NCBI GenBank assembly: GCA_002255935.1
Contig: NKIO01000013.1
Coordinates: forward strand, 1-63,900
Length of the DNA stretch: 63,900 nucleotides
From: Comamonadaceae bacterium PBBC2
GTDB taxonomy: Bacteria > Pseudomonadota > Gammaproteobacteria > Burkholderiales > Burkholderiaceae_C
Direction of reading: 5' to 3'
Positions 53,608 to 62,796 of the stretch are shown here, piece by piece. A model generated the notes under the pieces. The model did no database searches. It was given only the letters and a program-made list of their open reading frames with translations, and had not been told where the DNA came from. The position numbers and the translations under genes are program-made. The first letter of the stretch is position 1; every line of letters starts with the position of its first letter.

Positions 53608-54900
53608 ATGACGCCAACTTTCAGCTTCATCATCCCGTTGTTTAACCACCTGGCGCACACGCAGGCCATGCTGGAGTCGTTGCGGGGCAGTATTCCGCCC
53701 GGTGTGGCGTTTGAGATAGTTCTGATTGACGATTTCTCCACCGACGGCACGCGCGCTTGGCTGGCAACGCTGGCCGATGAGCCGCACATCAAAACGCTGC
53801 TGAACCCGCGCAACCTGGGTTATGCCAAGACCAACAACGCGGCGGCTGCGGTCGCAACCGGCGACATATTGGCGCTGCTGAACAATGACCTGTTGTTGGA
53901 GCCTGGCTGGCTGGAGCCCATGCTGGCAGCGCTGCAAGACCCAGCGCTGAATGCGGGCGTCGTGGGCAACCTGCAGTGGACTGTGGCCGAAGGGCAGTTG
54001 GACCATGCGGGTATTGCCATCAGCGCGCAGGGAAAGTTCGAACATATCCGGGGGGATCCGTCTGTTGCTGCCCGATCACAGTTGGGGCATACGCGGCGCG
54101 TGTTGGCCGTGACCGGTGCTTGCTGTCTGGTCCGCAAATCCGACTTTGGGAGGGTTGGCGGTTTTGACGAGGCATTTGTCAACGGGGGCGAAGATGTGGA
54201 CCTGTGTTTCAAGCTGCGCCAGGCGGGCAAGCGCGCCTATGTGGCGTGCAGCAGCGCCGTGCGCCACCACGTAAGCCTGAGCCGTCATCGCTCGGATCCA
54301 CAAAACGAACACAACAGCCGCCGTTTGTTCATCAAGTGGCGCAAAGAGATCAAGACCGAGTTGGCGGGCGTTTGGCTCGCCTTGCTACAAAAGCCTGACC
54401 CTTCGCGCCTGGCGGAATATCTGGATGGCGAGTTGAGTGACCAGCATCTGGCAAAACCGCACGCTTTCTCAAGAGTGATGGCTGAAAATGTGTTGCAGCA
54501 GGAGGAGTGCTACTGGGCGCGCACGCTGGACGGCGAAGACGTCAACGCGGGCCTGCCCGACCGTTGCAGAGTGCTAGGCTTGCCTTGGAGCGAGGCGGTG
54601 GGTGGTTATGTATTGGAACGCACGGCCGAGCTTCGCGTCGAAGGTCTGCGCAGTGCACGCAACATCTTTGTCTGTGGCCGCACCTTGGGCCGAAGCAGTG
54701 GCAAAGAAGCCCTATCCATCACGCTGTCGGCCAACGGCATGCAACACAAGACCTGCGTGGTGCATGCAGGTGCCAGTTTTAACCTCGGTATCGTTGCGCC
54801 AGTGGTGTTACTCGGCGTGGTGAACCAGTTCACCGTGTCCACCACCGCGCCGGCGCTGGTTTCGCACTTTGTGGTGGATGACCAGGCTATCAATGCATAA
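53608..54900 (+). CDS. GT2-family glycosyltransferase
   Basis: A 430-residue protein. The GT-A domain (about 1-230) begins FSFIIPLFNHLAHTQAMLES and shows VLIDDFSTDGTRAWLATL, NPRNLGYAKTNNAAAAVATG, ILALLNNDLLLEPGWLEPML (donor-metal region) and VGGFDEAFVNGGEDVDLCFK. This is the rhamnosyltransferase-like GT2 type. The C-terminal 180 residues contain a beta-rich domain (VLERTAELRVEGLRSARNIF). It lies downstream of the sulfate genes but is separated from cysQ by about 340 bp with the DUF433 remnant. Confidence 0.88.
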   Translation: MTPTFSFIIPLFNHLAHTQAMLESLRGSIPPGVAFEIVLIDDFSTDGTRAWLATLADEPHIKTLLNPRNLGYAKTNNAAAAVATGDILALLNNDLLLEPGWLEPMLAALQDPALNAGVVGNLQWTVAEGQLDHAGIAISAQGKFEHIRGDPSVAARSQLGHTRRVLAVTGACCLVRKSDFGRVGGFDEAFVNGGEDVDLCFKLRQAGKRAYVACSSAVRHHVSLSRHRSDPQNEHNSRRLFIKWRKEIKTELAGVWLALLQKPDPSRLAEYLDGELSDQHLAKPHAFSRVMAENVLQQEECYWARTLDGEDVNAGLPDRCRVLGLPWSEAVGGYVLERTAELRVEGLRSARNIFVCGRTLGRSSGKEALSITLSANGMQHKTCVVHAGASFNLGIVAPVVLLGVVNQFTVSTTAPALVSHFVVDDQAINA

Positions 54901-55121
54901 GCTTGGGATAGATTCCAGTTTTTCCCCGCGGCGGGTTTTTGAGTCGCGAACAGAATTCTGAGAAAGAATTCGGAAGTGGTGAATGATCTCGTTGCCTTTA
55001 AGCGGTAGGCCGATGTAATTGTGGCAAATCGAGTGACGGCAGATCTACCCGATGTACTGTTAAACGTGTGCGGTCGTGATTTTTTTGGGCGGGAGGCGCG
55101 ATTGTAGGCGTTGGAATAGAG
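54901..55121. other. Gene-free stretch upstream of the gmd remnant
   Basis: No recognisable gene or strong terminator. It holds a CCCGC-G-GCGGG inverted repeat with T-run near 54924-54940 whose loop is too short to be a normal terminator. Confidence 0.4.
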
Positions 55122-55415
55122 GCGTCATTGTTTAATACCCAACGCATAGACCATATCTAACAAGACCCACATGTAGAACAGCAACGGTTTGTTCTGCATT
55201 GTGGGGATTTGACGGACTCGTCCAATCTGACGCGCATTGTGCAAGAAGTGCAACCCGACGAGGTGTACAACCTGGGGGCGCAAAGCCATGTTGCGATGAG
55301 TTTTGAAGCACCCGAATACACGGCGGATGTGGACGCAATGGGCACGCTGCGCTTGTTGGAGGTCATACGTTTGTTGGGACTAACCAAGCGGACACTGGAA
55401 TTAAACTTCAAGTAA
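55122..55415 (+). pseudogene. Fragment of gmd (GDP-mannose 4,6-dehydratase)
   Basis: In one frame: ASLFNTQRIDHI, a TAA stop at 55158-55160, [40 protein letters not shown] and [20 protein letters not shown]. This is unmistakably Gmd, about residues 35-130 of roughly 350. The glycine-rich NADP loop, catalytic Tyr-Lys and the C-terminal two thirds are missing, and the frame leaves the family at [11 protein letters not shown]. Confidence 0.88.
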
Positions 55416-55799
55416 TGTGTCTGCCTACTTTAAGAGCTAACATCTTCGCCACAGATCAATCCAAAACGGGCTCCGGTGAAAATGGACTTGATAACAGCCA
55501 GGCACTTTACCCCTTGATTGATGTTGACTATTCAAGCTTGCCGCTTTTGCCAAGTAGTAAACCAAACTCTACCCAGTTTGATGTCGGTCAATCGGTCAAA
55601 CACGATTGGGACAGATAAGTTTCGGCATGTTCCAAAAATTTAAGACATTGCAGATAGAGCGTATCAGTGCGTTTGAAGTGATAGCTTCACGCGCATACCC
55701 TTACTCTATGATTCGACGTAAATAGAGCCGGAGCGCGATTCCGCTTGATATCCTGTTGCAATCACTTGCAATGCCAACCACTATCCAAACTGCTTGAAG
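55416..55799. other. Gene-free stretch before the methyltransferase gene
   Basis: A 68-codon open frame at 55415-55618 is present but has no recognisable domain or SD. The rest shows nothing except the presumed promoter for the methyltransferase-GT4 pair. Confidence 0.4.
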
Positions 55800-56780
55800 A
55801 TGATTAGTCGAGACGAAGTAATCTATGCCTACCGCTTGCTCCTAGGGCGCGAACCTGAAAACGATACGGTGGTGAACCACTACGCGACTGAAGTGGCCGA
55901 CTTGCGGGCTTTGCGCGAGTTGTTCATCAATTCAACAGAGTTTCAAACTTCCGTTGCTAGTGTGCTGGCGCCACGTCCCCCTAAGCCAAGCTTTAACGGC
56001 CCGGCAATGCGCGTAGAACTGAATGCGCCTGCTGAGAAATTGCAAGCATTGTTTAGCAAGACAAGCCACCAATGGCACCACCTGGGAGAGACCGAGCCAC
56101 ATTGGTCTGTGCTGACGAATGACAGCTATTTTCAGGATACCTTTCATATGAACCGTGACGCGTTCTATGCTAGTGGTAAGTCTGAAGTAGCCATGTTCGA
56201 AGCCACGTTGATGCGTGCTGGGGTGCAGAGTTCGAGGTTAAAGCGCTGCCTGGAGCTGGGCTGCGGGGTCGGGCGCGTGACTGCACCCTTGGCCTCACGT
56301 TTTGCAGAGGTGGTGGGAGTCGATATTTCGGCGGCGCATTTGAGGGTGGCACAGGAACACTTTGCGGCGCAAGGTATTGGTAATGTGCAATGCAAACATT
56401 TGGATTCCGTGGATGGTGTGGCTGCCCTGGGCAATTTTGATTTGCTGTACTCGCGCATTGTGTTGCAACACAACCCACCGCCAGTGATGCAACACTTGCT
56501 GGCGGACTTATTGGACCAACTTAACCCTGGTGGCGTGGCATTCTTTCAAGTGCCAACATACAAAGCTGGCTATCGGTTTGCCATTGATGATTATCTGTCG
56601 ATTGACAACCATACAACGATGGAAATGCACTTTTTGCCCCAGGCGGCCCTGTTGGATCTGCTTGCCCAGAAGCGATGCCGGTTGTTGGAGATGCGGGAAG
56701 ACGATGCGATTGGGTTGTCTATGACCTCGGTGTCAAATACATTCTTGGTGCAAAAGGAAAACGCGAGTCAACAAGCCTAG
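55800..56780 (+). CDS. SAM-dependent methyltransferase with DUF4214-like N-terminus
   Basis: A 326-residue protein. Residues 1-48 (SRDEVIYAYRLLLGREPEND; RELFINSTEFQ) resemble the DUF4214-like helical module found in glycan-locus proteins. The class I methyltransferase domain shows CLELGCGVGRVTAPLASRFA (motif I, near 150), VVGVDISAAHLRVAQEHFA and a later NFDLLYSRIVLQHNPP. Likely methylates a sugar or lipid acceptor in glycan assembly. A TTG two codons upstream is an alternative start. It precedes the GT4 gene by 2 bp. Confidence 0.85.
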   Translation: MISRDEVIYAYRLLLGREPENDTVVNHYATEVADLRALRELFINSTEFQTSVASVLAPRPPKPSFNGPAMRVELNAPAEKLQALFSKTSHQWHHLGETEPHWSVLTNDSYFQDTFHMNRDAFYASGKSEVAMFEATLMRAGVQSSRLKRCLELGCGVGRVTAPLASRFAEVVGVDISAAHLRVAQEHFAAQGIGNVQCKHLDSVDGVAALGNFDLLYSRIVLQHNPPPVMQHLLADLLDQLNPGGVAFFQVPTYKAGYRFAIDDYLSIDNHTTMEMHFLPQAALLDLLAQKRCRLLEMREDDAIGLSMTSVSNTFLVQKENASQQA

Positions 56781-56782
56781 CC

Positions 56783-58414
56783 ATGACCAGTGAATTGGAC
56801 CTGATGGCTTTGCTATTGGAACTGCGGCCGGATTTGTGTGAGCGTTTTGGCTTTGATACGGAACAAGGACAACCTGGGTACCTGGGCTGGCTAATCACCA
56901 GTGGTCTAAAAGAGTACCGTGCGCTGGCTAGCGACCCCGGGTTCCGAGCGTTGGTTTGTGGTCGTGAGCTAGGGGAGCCTTTGTCTCGTTTGCAGAAGTT
57001 GGTGTGGCAGGCAAGACCCGATGTTCAGAGGACTTATCCGCTACCAGGTAAGCAACGGGAGTTCTTAAATTGGTTTTACTTGCATGGTGCTGGTGAGCAT
57101 GACCTTTGGGACTTTCTTTCGCACGCAGAAAAGAAATTTGTTCTGACCCACAAGGGTAAGTGGCAAGAGTCATTCGAAAGCCGACTGGTAGAGGATGCGA
57201 TGCAGCCCCCCGTTATCTCTTGGCAACAAAGGCCTTGGGGGGTCAACGTGGTGGGCTATGCGTTTGGGCAACTTGGCATTGGGGAAGACGCGCGCATGGC
57301 AGCTACTGCATTGCAGGCCGCGGACGTGCCCATGTGTATGGTGAACTTTGAACCGGGAGCCGATACTGCAAAAAACGACATGAGTATGGCGGCGCATGTC
57401 ACGGCTAACGGGCCCTACGCAGTGAACTTGTTCTGCCTGACTGCGATGGAGCATGGTCGGTTCTATGCAGAGCGTGGTGTGACCCAAATGCAGGGTCGCT
57501 ACAACATTGGTTACTGGCCATGGGAGCTCAGCAAGTGGCCAGCACCTTGGCACCAGTTGGTGCATTTGGTGGATGAGGTTTGGGTCTCAACGCGCCATAC
57601 ATTCGATGCAGTTGCGTCCGTTTGCCAAGCTGCGCAGCCCCCATTACCCGTGCATATCATGCCAATGGCGGTAGATCTTGGACAGGTGGCGGCCCCAGGT
57701 GGGCGTACGGCAGTACGCAAAAAGTTTGGCTTGCCCCATGCAGCGCGCTTATTTTGCTTCTCGTTCGATTTGAATTCTTCAGTGCATCGCAAGAACCCGC
57801 AGGCAGTGGTAGAGGCTTTTTTGAGAGCTTTTCCGGCTGACAAATGGTCTGGTGAGGAAGTGGGTTTGGTGATTAAAGTGCATCCGCCAAAGCAGCGAAA
57901 TCTGGCATGGAACAAACTCAAAGCCCTCGCGGAACAAGATGATCGCCTGCATGTGGTTGAGCAAACCCTTTCACGATCAGACTTGCTGGGTCTCTACCAG
58001 GCGTGTGATTGCTTTGTCTCTTTGCATCGCGCAGAGGGCTATGGTCGTGGTATTGCCGAGGCGCTGCAGTTGGGTCTGCATGTCATCACGACAGGCTACA
58101 GTGGCAACTTGGACTTTTGCCAGCCCCCAGAATTGGCCGACAGGGTGGACTTGGTGCGTTACAGGCTAATAAAAGTAAAGATTGGCCAATATCCCTATGC
58201 CAAGGGGCAGGTTTGGGCGAATGCGGATACTCTGCATGCGGCGCAATGCATGTTGAACTTCGTTGTGCGGTTTCCAATCGGCCTGTCAAAGAATAAAGCG
58301 AATCGGCCGCCACACGACGCACCGGCAAAAGGCTGGAGTAATTTTTCCCCGTATACAGTTGGGCAACGCTATAGCGAGCGGCTTCGCGATATTGCCAAGC
58401 ACAAGGAAGCCTGA
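56783..58414 (+). CDS. GT4-family glycosyltransferase with N-terminal helical domain
   Basis: A 543-residue protein. Residues 1-145 form an unassigned helical domain (MTSELDLMALLLELRPDLCE; LSRLQKLVWQARPDVQRTYP). The GT-B part begins VNVVGYAFGQLGIGEDARMA, with YNIGYWPWELSKWPAPWHQL and VDEVWVSTRHTFDAVASVC. The donor-binding half shows LFCFSFDLNSSVHRKNPQAV and CDCFVSLHRAEGYGRGIAEA. This is the mannosyltransferase-like GT4 type common in O-antigen and glycoprotein clusters. It is the last intact gene of the island. Confidence 0.87.
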   Translation: MTSELDLMALLLELRPDLCERFGFDTEQGQPGYLGWLITSGLKEYRALASDPGFRALVCGRELGEPLSRLQKLVWQARPDVQRTYPLPGKQREFLNWFYLHGAGEHDLWDFLSHAEKKFVLTHKGKWQESFESRLVEDAMQPPVISWQQRPWGVNVVGYAFGQLGIGEDARMAATALQAADVPMCMVNFEPGADTAKNDMSMAAHVTANGPYAVNLFCLTAMEHGRFYAERGVTQMQGRYNIGYWPWELSKWPAPWHQLVHLVDEVWVSTRHTFDAVASVCQAAQPPLPVHIMPMAVDLGQVAAPGGRTAVRKKFGLPHAARLFCFSFDLNSSVHRKNPQAVVEAFLRAFPADKWSGEEVGLVIKVHPPKQRNLAWNKLKALAEQDDRLHVVEQTLSRSDLLGLYQACDCFVSLHRAEGYGRGIAEALQLGLHVITTGYSGNLDFCQPPELADRVDLVRYRLIKVKIGQYPYAKGQVWANADTLHAAQCMLNFVVRFPIGLSKNKANRPPHDAPAKGWSNFSPYTVGQRYSERLRDIAKHKEA

Positions 58415-58472
58415 AATTTATTGTAGGCGGCGTTGAGTCAGACATGTGGCAATAGCAGAGCCGCCTATTGCC

Positions 58473-58619
58473 CGCTACCACAGTTGGTTCAATCGGTTTC
58501 CCAAATTGCTGGTGCGATACGAGAGTCTGGACCGCAGCTTCCTGGCATTGAACTACTTGGCCGCGTCCATCATGGCGTTTCGCAAGATCAAGTTAGACAT
58601 AAACATTATTTGCGGATAA
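58473..58619 (+). mobile_element. IS5-family transposase remnant (C-terminus)
   Basis: A 48-codon stretch ending in TAA reads RYHSWFNRFPKLLVRYESLD then RSFLALNYLAASIMAFRKI. It matches the C-terminus of IS5-type transposases (ER.HSW.NRFR.L..RYE). Upstream, the DDE core is absent, so only the tail survives. Confidence 0.7.
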
Positions 58620-58670
58620 GTTCTAAGTCAAAAATGGTGCGATTTTTCAATTTGGTGTCGAACTCGGATG

Positions 58671-58788
58671 ACCACGGTGCATGCTGGGTGGCATGGCATG
58701 GCATGGCATGGCGGAGCAAACCACGGGTTAAATCGCCGAGGCCATTCGGAATAGCGAACTGCTGCAAAACGCGCGTTACACGCCTTAA
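58671..58788 (+). pseudogene. Degraded second copy of the pyrF 3' end
   Basis: Aligned with pyrF 16226-16396: ACCACGGTGC..GC.GGGTGGC, then a 17-base identity GCGGAGCAAACCACGGG (58711-58727), a shared GCCATTC, and CTGCAAAACGCGCGTTACA against TTGCAAAGCGCGCGTTACA (17 of 19). It ends ELLQNARYTP-stop, like a PyrF C-terminus. About 65 bases of the pyrF middle are deleted and a CATGG microsatellite (58692-58711) is expanded in it. Confidence 0.8.
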
Positions 58789-58895
58789 CAAGTACTCCGT
58801 ATTAAGGTGCACTTTTTTACACCAGTTTCTATAGGTTCGTCTATGCTTTGGTAGCCCAACGCGCTGCATGATCACTGCTTGACGAGACCCATCTC

Positions 58896-60992
58896 ATGAC
58901 CGAAATCCGGGATCCCCTTATCCAAGAACACACCCATTCATTGCGACTCTGGGCCTTAGCCGGGCTGCCGGTGCTTCTGGCCGCCTGTGGCGGCGGCGAC
59001 ATGGCAGAAATGCCCAACGCATTGCAAAACGCCACGGCACCCGTGCCCAGCTCGGCGATTTTGCAAGGCGACCGGCGTAAGATTGCGGCGGTCAGCAGAG
59101 CCGCCGCGCCGCCGGTGCCCACGCCCGACGCCATGATGAACTGGGCTCAGGGGTATTTCCCCAATGCGTTTCCGGGCAGCCAGAGCAATATCCAGTCGGG
59201 CAGTCTGCTCTATCGCTATTACCCAGACACCGGCAACTACCTCGGCGTGTCTGAGTCCGTGGTCTATGTGTTGGGCCCCATTACGGGGAACCTGCTTGTC
59301 AGCGCGGGCCGCCTGGAAGATTTTGCGGCGCTGGTGTCGGTGGACCGTGACGCGGCAACCCCTGCCAATGACAACGAAGCCGCCCGTTTTTTATTGCAGG
59401 CACAGTTCTCGGCTTCGGATGCAGAGATAGCCGCCCTGCGCAGCAAGGGCTACAAGACCTGGTTGTTGGAGCAGTTCAAGGCCCCCTTCAGCACCACCGG
59501 CGTGGCCTGGCTGGACGCCCGTGGCTACAACCTGGTGGATGACGTTTTTCGCTACTACGACAACAGCTACCCCGGTGACTACATGATCTGGAACCAGCTC
59601 ATGACCTCCGCGGATGCGGTGCGCCAGCGCTGCGCCTTGGCTTTGTCGGAGTTTTTTGTGGTGTCTTTGGTCGGCCTGGATTTCAGTTGGCGCAGCCACG
59701 CCATTGCCGCCTGGTGGGACTTGCTGGTGGCCAATGCCTTTGGCAACTACCGGCAATTGCTGGAAGCCGTCAGCCTGAACCCGGCGATGGGCTACTACCT
59801 CAACACCAAAGGCAACCGCAAAGAAGACGTGGCCCGCAACCGGGTGCCCGACGAAAACTACGGCCGCGAGGTCATGCAACTATTCTCCTTGGGCGTGCAC
59901 CAGCTCAATCTGGACGGCACAGAAAAGCTAGACGCCAGCGGTGCGCGCCTCGAGAGCTATACCCAGAACGACATCACCAATTTGGCGCGCGTATTTACCG
60001 GCTGGGATATCGACCAAAGCCAAAACGTGCCCACGCTGGAGCCGGTGCAAAACCGCACGATTCCCAGCACGCACTACACGCGCCTGCCCATGGTGCTCAA
60101 CGCAGCCAACCACTCCACGCTGGCAGCTACATTTTTGGGGGCCACGGTGCCTGCGGGCACCACCGGTGTGCCCGCCCTGAAGATTGCGCTGGACACGCTG
60201 TTCAACCATCCCAATGTCGGCCCCTTCTTTGGCAAACAGATGATTCAGCGCCTGGTCACCAGCAACCCCAGCCCGGCCTATGTGGCGCGCGTGGCCTCGG
60301 CCTTTAACAACAATGGTGCCGGTGTGCGCGGTGATTTGCAGGCCGTGTTTGCCGCCGTGCTGCTGGACGATGAGGCGCGTGGCGCTGCGGGGCTGACCAA
60401 CACCGGGTTTGGCCGACTGCGCGAACCCATCGTGCGCCTGGTGCAATGGGGCCGCAGCTTCGGCATCACATCGGCGCGCGGCAGCTGGAAGATGGGGGAC
60501 CTGAGCAACCCCGGCAACCGTTTGGGCCAGAGCCCGTTGCGCTCACCCACGGTATTTAACTTCTTCCGCCCCGGCTACATCCCGCCCAGCACCGCGCTGA
60601 GCGCCAGCAAAACCCCGGCCCCCGAGTTCCAACTGGTGAACGAAAGCAGTGTGGGTGGCTACCTGAACTACATGCAGGGCGTGATTCGCAGTGGCATTTA
60701 CGTGAATGCGCCCAACCAATCGGGCAATGGCACCAACGCCACCAATGGCTATGACATCACGGCCGCCTACATCCAAGAGCTGGGCATGGTGTTGGACCCC
60801 CCAGCCTTGCTGGCACGGCTCAATCTTTTGTTGTGTGCGGGTCAGTTGTCAGCGGCCAACCAAACTCTGATCATCAATGCGCTAAATGCCACCACGCTCA
60901 CCATCAACAGCTCTGACAGTGCCAAGCGTGACCGACTGGCTGCGGCCATTTTGTTGGTAATGGCCTCCAGCGACTACCTCATTCAAAAATAA
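58896..60992 (+). CDS. DUF1800-family protein, putative lipoprotein
   Basis: A 698-residue protein. The N-terminus contains LWALAGLPVLLAACGGGDM, a lipoprotein-type lipobox (LAAC), after about 20 polar residues. The DUF1800 region includes ARFLLQAQFSASDAEIAALR, YKTWLLEQFKAP, VPDENYGREVMQLFSLGVHQ and FFGKQMIQRLVTSNPSPAYV. The family is of unknown function, exported, and nearly always paired with a DUF1501 protein, as here 8 bp downstream. An early segment, MMNWAQGYFPNAFPGSQSNI, is a module seen in other exported Burkholderiales proteins. Confidence 0.92.
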   Translation: MTEIRDPLIQEHTHSLRLWALAGLPVLLAACGGGDMAEMPNALQNATAPVPSSAILQGDRRKIAAVSRAAAPPVPTPDAMMNWAQGYFPNAFPGSQSNIQSGSLLYRYYPDTGNYLGVSESVVYVLGPITGNLLVSAGRLEDFAALVSVDRDAATPANDNEAARFLLQAQFSASDAEIAALRSKGYKTWLLEQFKAPFSTTGVAWLDARGYNLVDDVFRYYDNSYPGDYMIWNQLMTSADAVRQRCALALSEFFVVSLVGLDFSWRSHAIAAWWDLLVANAFGNYRQLLEAVSLNPAMGYYLNTKGNRKEDVARNRVPDENYGREVMQLFSLGVHQLNLDGTEKLDASGARLESYTQNDITNLARVFTGWDIDQSQNVPTLEPVQNRTIPSTHYTRLPMVLNAANHSTLAATFLGATVPAGTTGVPALKIALDTLFNHPNVGPFFGKQMIQRLVTSNPSPAYVARVASAFNNNGAGVRGDLQAVFAAVLLDDEARGAAGLTNTGFGRLREPIVRLVQWGRSFGITSARGSWKMGDLSNPGNRLGQSPLRSPTVFNFFRPGYIPPSTALSASKTPAPEFQLVNESSVGGYLNYMQGVIRSGIYVNAPNQSGNGTNATNGYDITAAYIQELGMVLDPPALLARLNLLLCAGQLSAANQTLIINALNATTLTINSSDSAKRDRLAAAILLVMASSDYLIQK

Positions 60993-61000
60993 GGCGCACC

Positions 61001-62455
61001 ATGCATTTCCTAGACCTTGAAAAGCAGACCCGCCGCGCCTTTTTGCGCCGCAGCGGGCAGCTCGCCCTGACCGGCACAGCACTGCCCTTCGCACTGAACC
61101 TGGCGGCCATGGGTGAGGCCGCAGCCTTTGACGCCAATGACTACAAAGCCCTGGTCTGCGTGTTCATGTACGGGGGCAATGATTACGCCAACACCGTGGT
61201 GGCCTATGACGATGCCAGCTACAACAAGTACAGCACCATCCGCGGTGGCGGGGCGGGGCAGACAGCGGGCGGTATCGCTTTGGCCAAAGCCGACTTGGCC
61301 CCCACCTTGCTGAACCCGACTATCCCGCTGCCAGGTGGGCGGCAATACGCCTTGCACCCGAACATGACCGGCATGGCCAACTTGTTCAATACCGGCAAGG
61401 CCGCCGTGCAACTGAATGTGGGGCCGCTGGTGGTGCCACTGACCAAAGCGCAGTACAACAGCGCAGACCGTAAAACTTACCCGCTGCCGCCCAAGCTTTT
61501 CTCGCACAACGACCAGCAGTCCATCTGGCAATCGTCGTCTCCCGAGGGCTCTACCGTGGGTTGGGGCGGCAACTTGGGTGACTTGGCCTTGTCCAGCAAC
61601 GCCACGGCGACCTTCACCTGCATCAATGTCACGGGCAATGCCGTTTTCTTGTCGGGCGACTCGGCTTTGTCCTACCAAGTCAGCACCAATGGTGCGGTGG
61701 CTATCAGCAGTGTGAAGAGCAATGTGTATGGCTCCAGCGCCGTGCGCGCGGCCATGACCAGCCTGATTCAGCAGCCACGCACCCATATTCTTGAGAACGA
61801 ATACAACCGCGTGACGGCGCGGGCGGTGGGCGCAGAGGCCCAAATCACCGCAGCCCTGGCTAGCGCCAACCTGACCACCACCTTCCCCGCCGGGAACCTG
61901 AGCGACCAAATGAAGTTGGTGGCCCGGCTGATTGCGGCGCGCAACACCCTGGGCAACAAACGCCAGGTGTTTCTGGTCTCCATCGGTGGTTTTGATCTGC
62001 ATGACAATTTGATTGCGCGGCATCCCGGATTGCTCAACAGCGTCAGTGGAGCCATGACTGCCTTCTACAACGCTACGGTGGAAATGGGCGTGGCCTCCCA
62101 GGTCACGGCATTTACCGCGTCCGACTTTGGCCGCACACTGCAATCCAATGGCGACGGCTCGGACCACGGCTGGGGCAGCCACCACTTTGTGGTGGGGGGG
62201 GCGGTAAATGGCCAAGCGTTTTACGGTACGGCACCTGAGGTCAGCGTTGGCAACACCACGGCCGCAGCCGACCAATGGCATGTGGGCCAGGGCCGCTTGC
62301 TGCCCACCACCTCCGTGGACCAGTACGCCGGCACACTGGCCAAATGGTTTGGCGTGGCAGATTCTGAGATTGCCAGCATCCTGCCTAATCTGCGGCACTT
62401 TGGTGCCGCTGCAGGCCGACCCGACTATCCAAACAGTATGGGTTTTATGGCCTGA
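61001..62455 (+). CDS. DUF1501-family protein, Tat-exported
   Basis: A 484-residue protein with a twin-arginine leader, QTRRAFLRRSGQLALTGTAL. Family features: ALVCVFMYGGNDYANTVVAY near the start, and VFLVSIGGFDLHDNLIARHP, TASDFGRTLQSNGDGSDHGW and GSHHFVVGGAVNGQAFYG toward the end. This sulfatase-like fold group is of unknown function and is coupled with DUF1800. Both are probably periplasmic. AAGG lies 6 bases before the ATG. Confidence 0.93.
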   Translation: MHFLDLEKQTRRAFLRRSGQLALTGTALPFALNLAAMGEAAAFDANDYKALVCVFMYGGNDYANTVVAYDDASYNKYSTIRGGGAGQTAGGIALAKADLAPTLLNPTIPLPGGRQYALHPNMTGMANLFNTGKAAVQLNVGPLVVPLTKAQYNSADRKTYPLPPKLFSHNDQQSIWQSSSPEGSTVGWGGNLGDLALSSNATATFTCINVTGNAVFLSGDSALSYQVSTNGAVAISSVKSNVYGSSAVRAAMTSLIQQPRTHILENEYNRVTARAVGAEAQITAALASANLTTTFPAGNLSDQMKLVARLIAARNTLGNKRQVFLVSIGGFDLHDNLIARHPGLLNSVSGAMTAFYNATVEMGVASQVTAFTASDFGRTLQSNGDGSDHGWGSHHFVVGGAVNGQAFYGTAPEVSVGNTTAAADQWHVGQGRLLPTTSVDQYAGTLAKWFGVADSEIASILPNLRHFGAAAGRPDYPNSMGFMA

Positions 62456-62466
62456 TCGGCGTTACC

Positions 62467-62796
62467 CTATTCCTTGCGGGTCAAGCGATTTATGAGGTCT
62501 CGCAGTACCTCCGAATTTAAAGGTTTTGCCAAATGGTCATCCATGCCAGCTTTAATGCAAGCCTGGATGTCTGCCTCCATTGCGTTGGCGGTCATGGCTG
62601 TTATGGGCGTGTGACGTTGGCCGTTCTCCAGTGCCCGTATCAATCTTGTAGCTTCAAGGCCGCCCATGACCGGCATCTGCATATCCATCAATATCAGCCC
62701 CCAGGCCTGGTTAGGAAACAGGTCAACCGCTTCCTGCTCGTTCTTGGCCAAGACCACGGTGTAGCCCCACTTTTTGAGCAAAGTCGCAGTCTTACT
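62467..62796 (-). pseudogene. Response-regulator receiver domain, 5'-truncated
   Basis: Minus-strand frame: KTATLLKKWGYTVVLAKNEQ, ILMDMQMPVMGGLEATRLIR (phosphoacceptor Asp in the LMDMQMP block), TPITAMTANAMEADIQACIK and MDDHLAKPLNSEVL. The start of the receiver domain (acidic pocket) is missing: homology stops near 62796 and a stop codon lies at 62800-62802. The preserved part looks like the receiver of a hybrid histidine kinase. The break coincides with the IS701-like element. Confidence 0.85.

Noticed and set aside
54924..54940. Terminator after the GT2 gene
   Set aside because: CCCGC-G-GCGGG would need a one-base loop; a stable hairpin is unlikely.
55415..55618. 68-codon frame after the gmd remnant
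   Set aside because: No SD or domain; it follows a pseudogene and has no coding-like neighbours in phase.
58692..58711. CATGG microsatellite as a phase-variation tract
   Set aside because: It lies in the pyrF remnant and controls no gene start that I can see.
61010..62398. 462-codon open frame opposite DUF1501
   Set aside because: Antisense shadow; the plus-strand frame has a Tat leader and family motifs.
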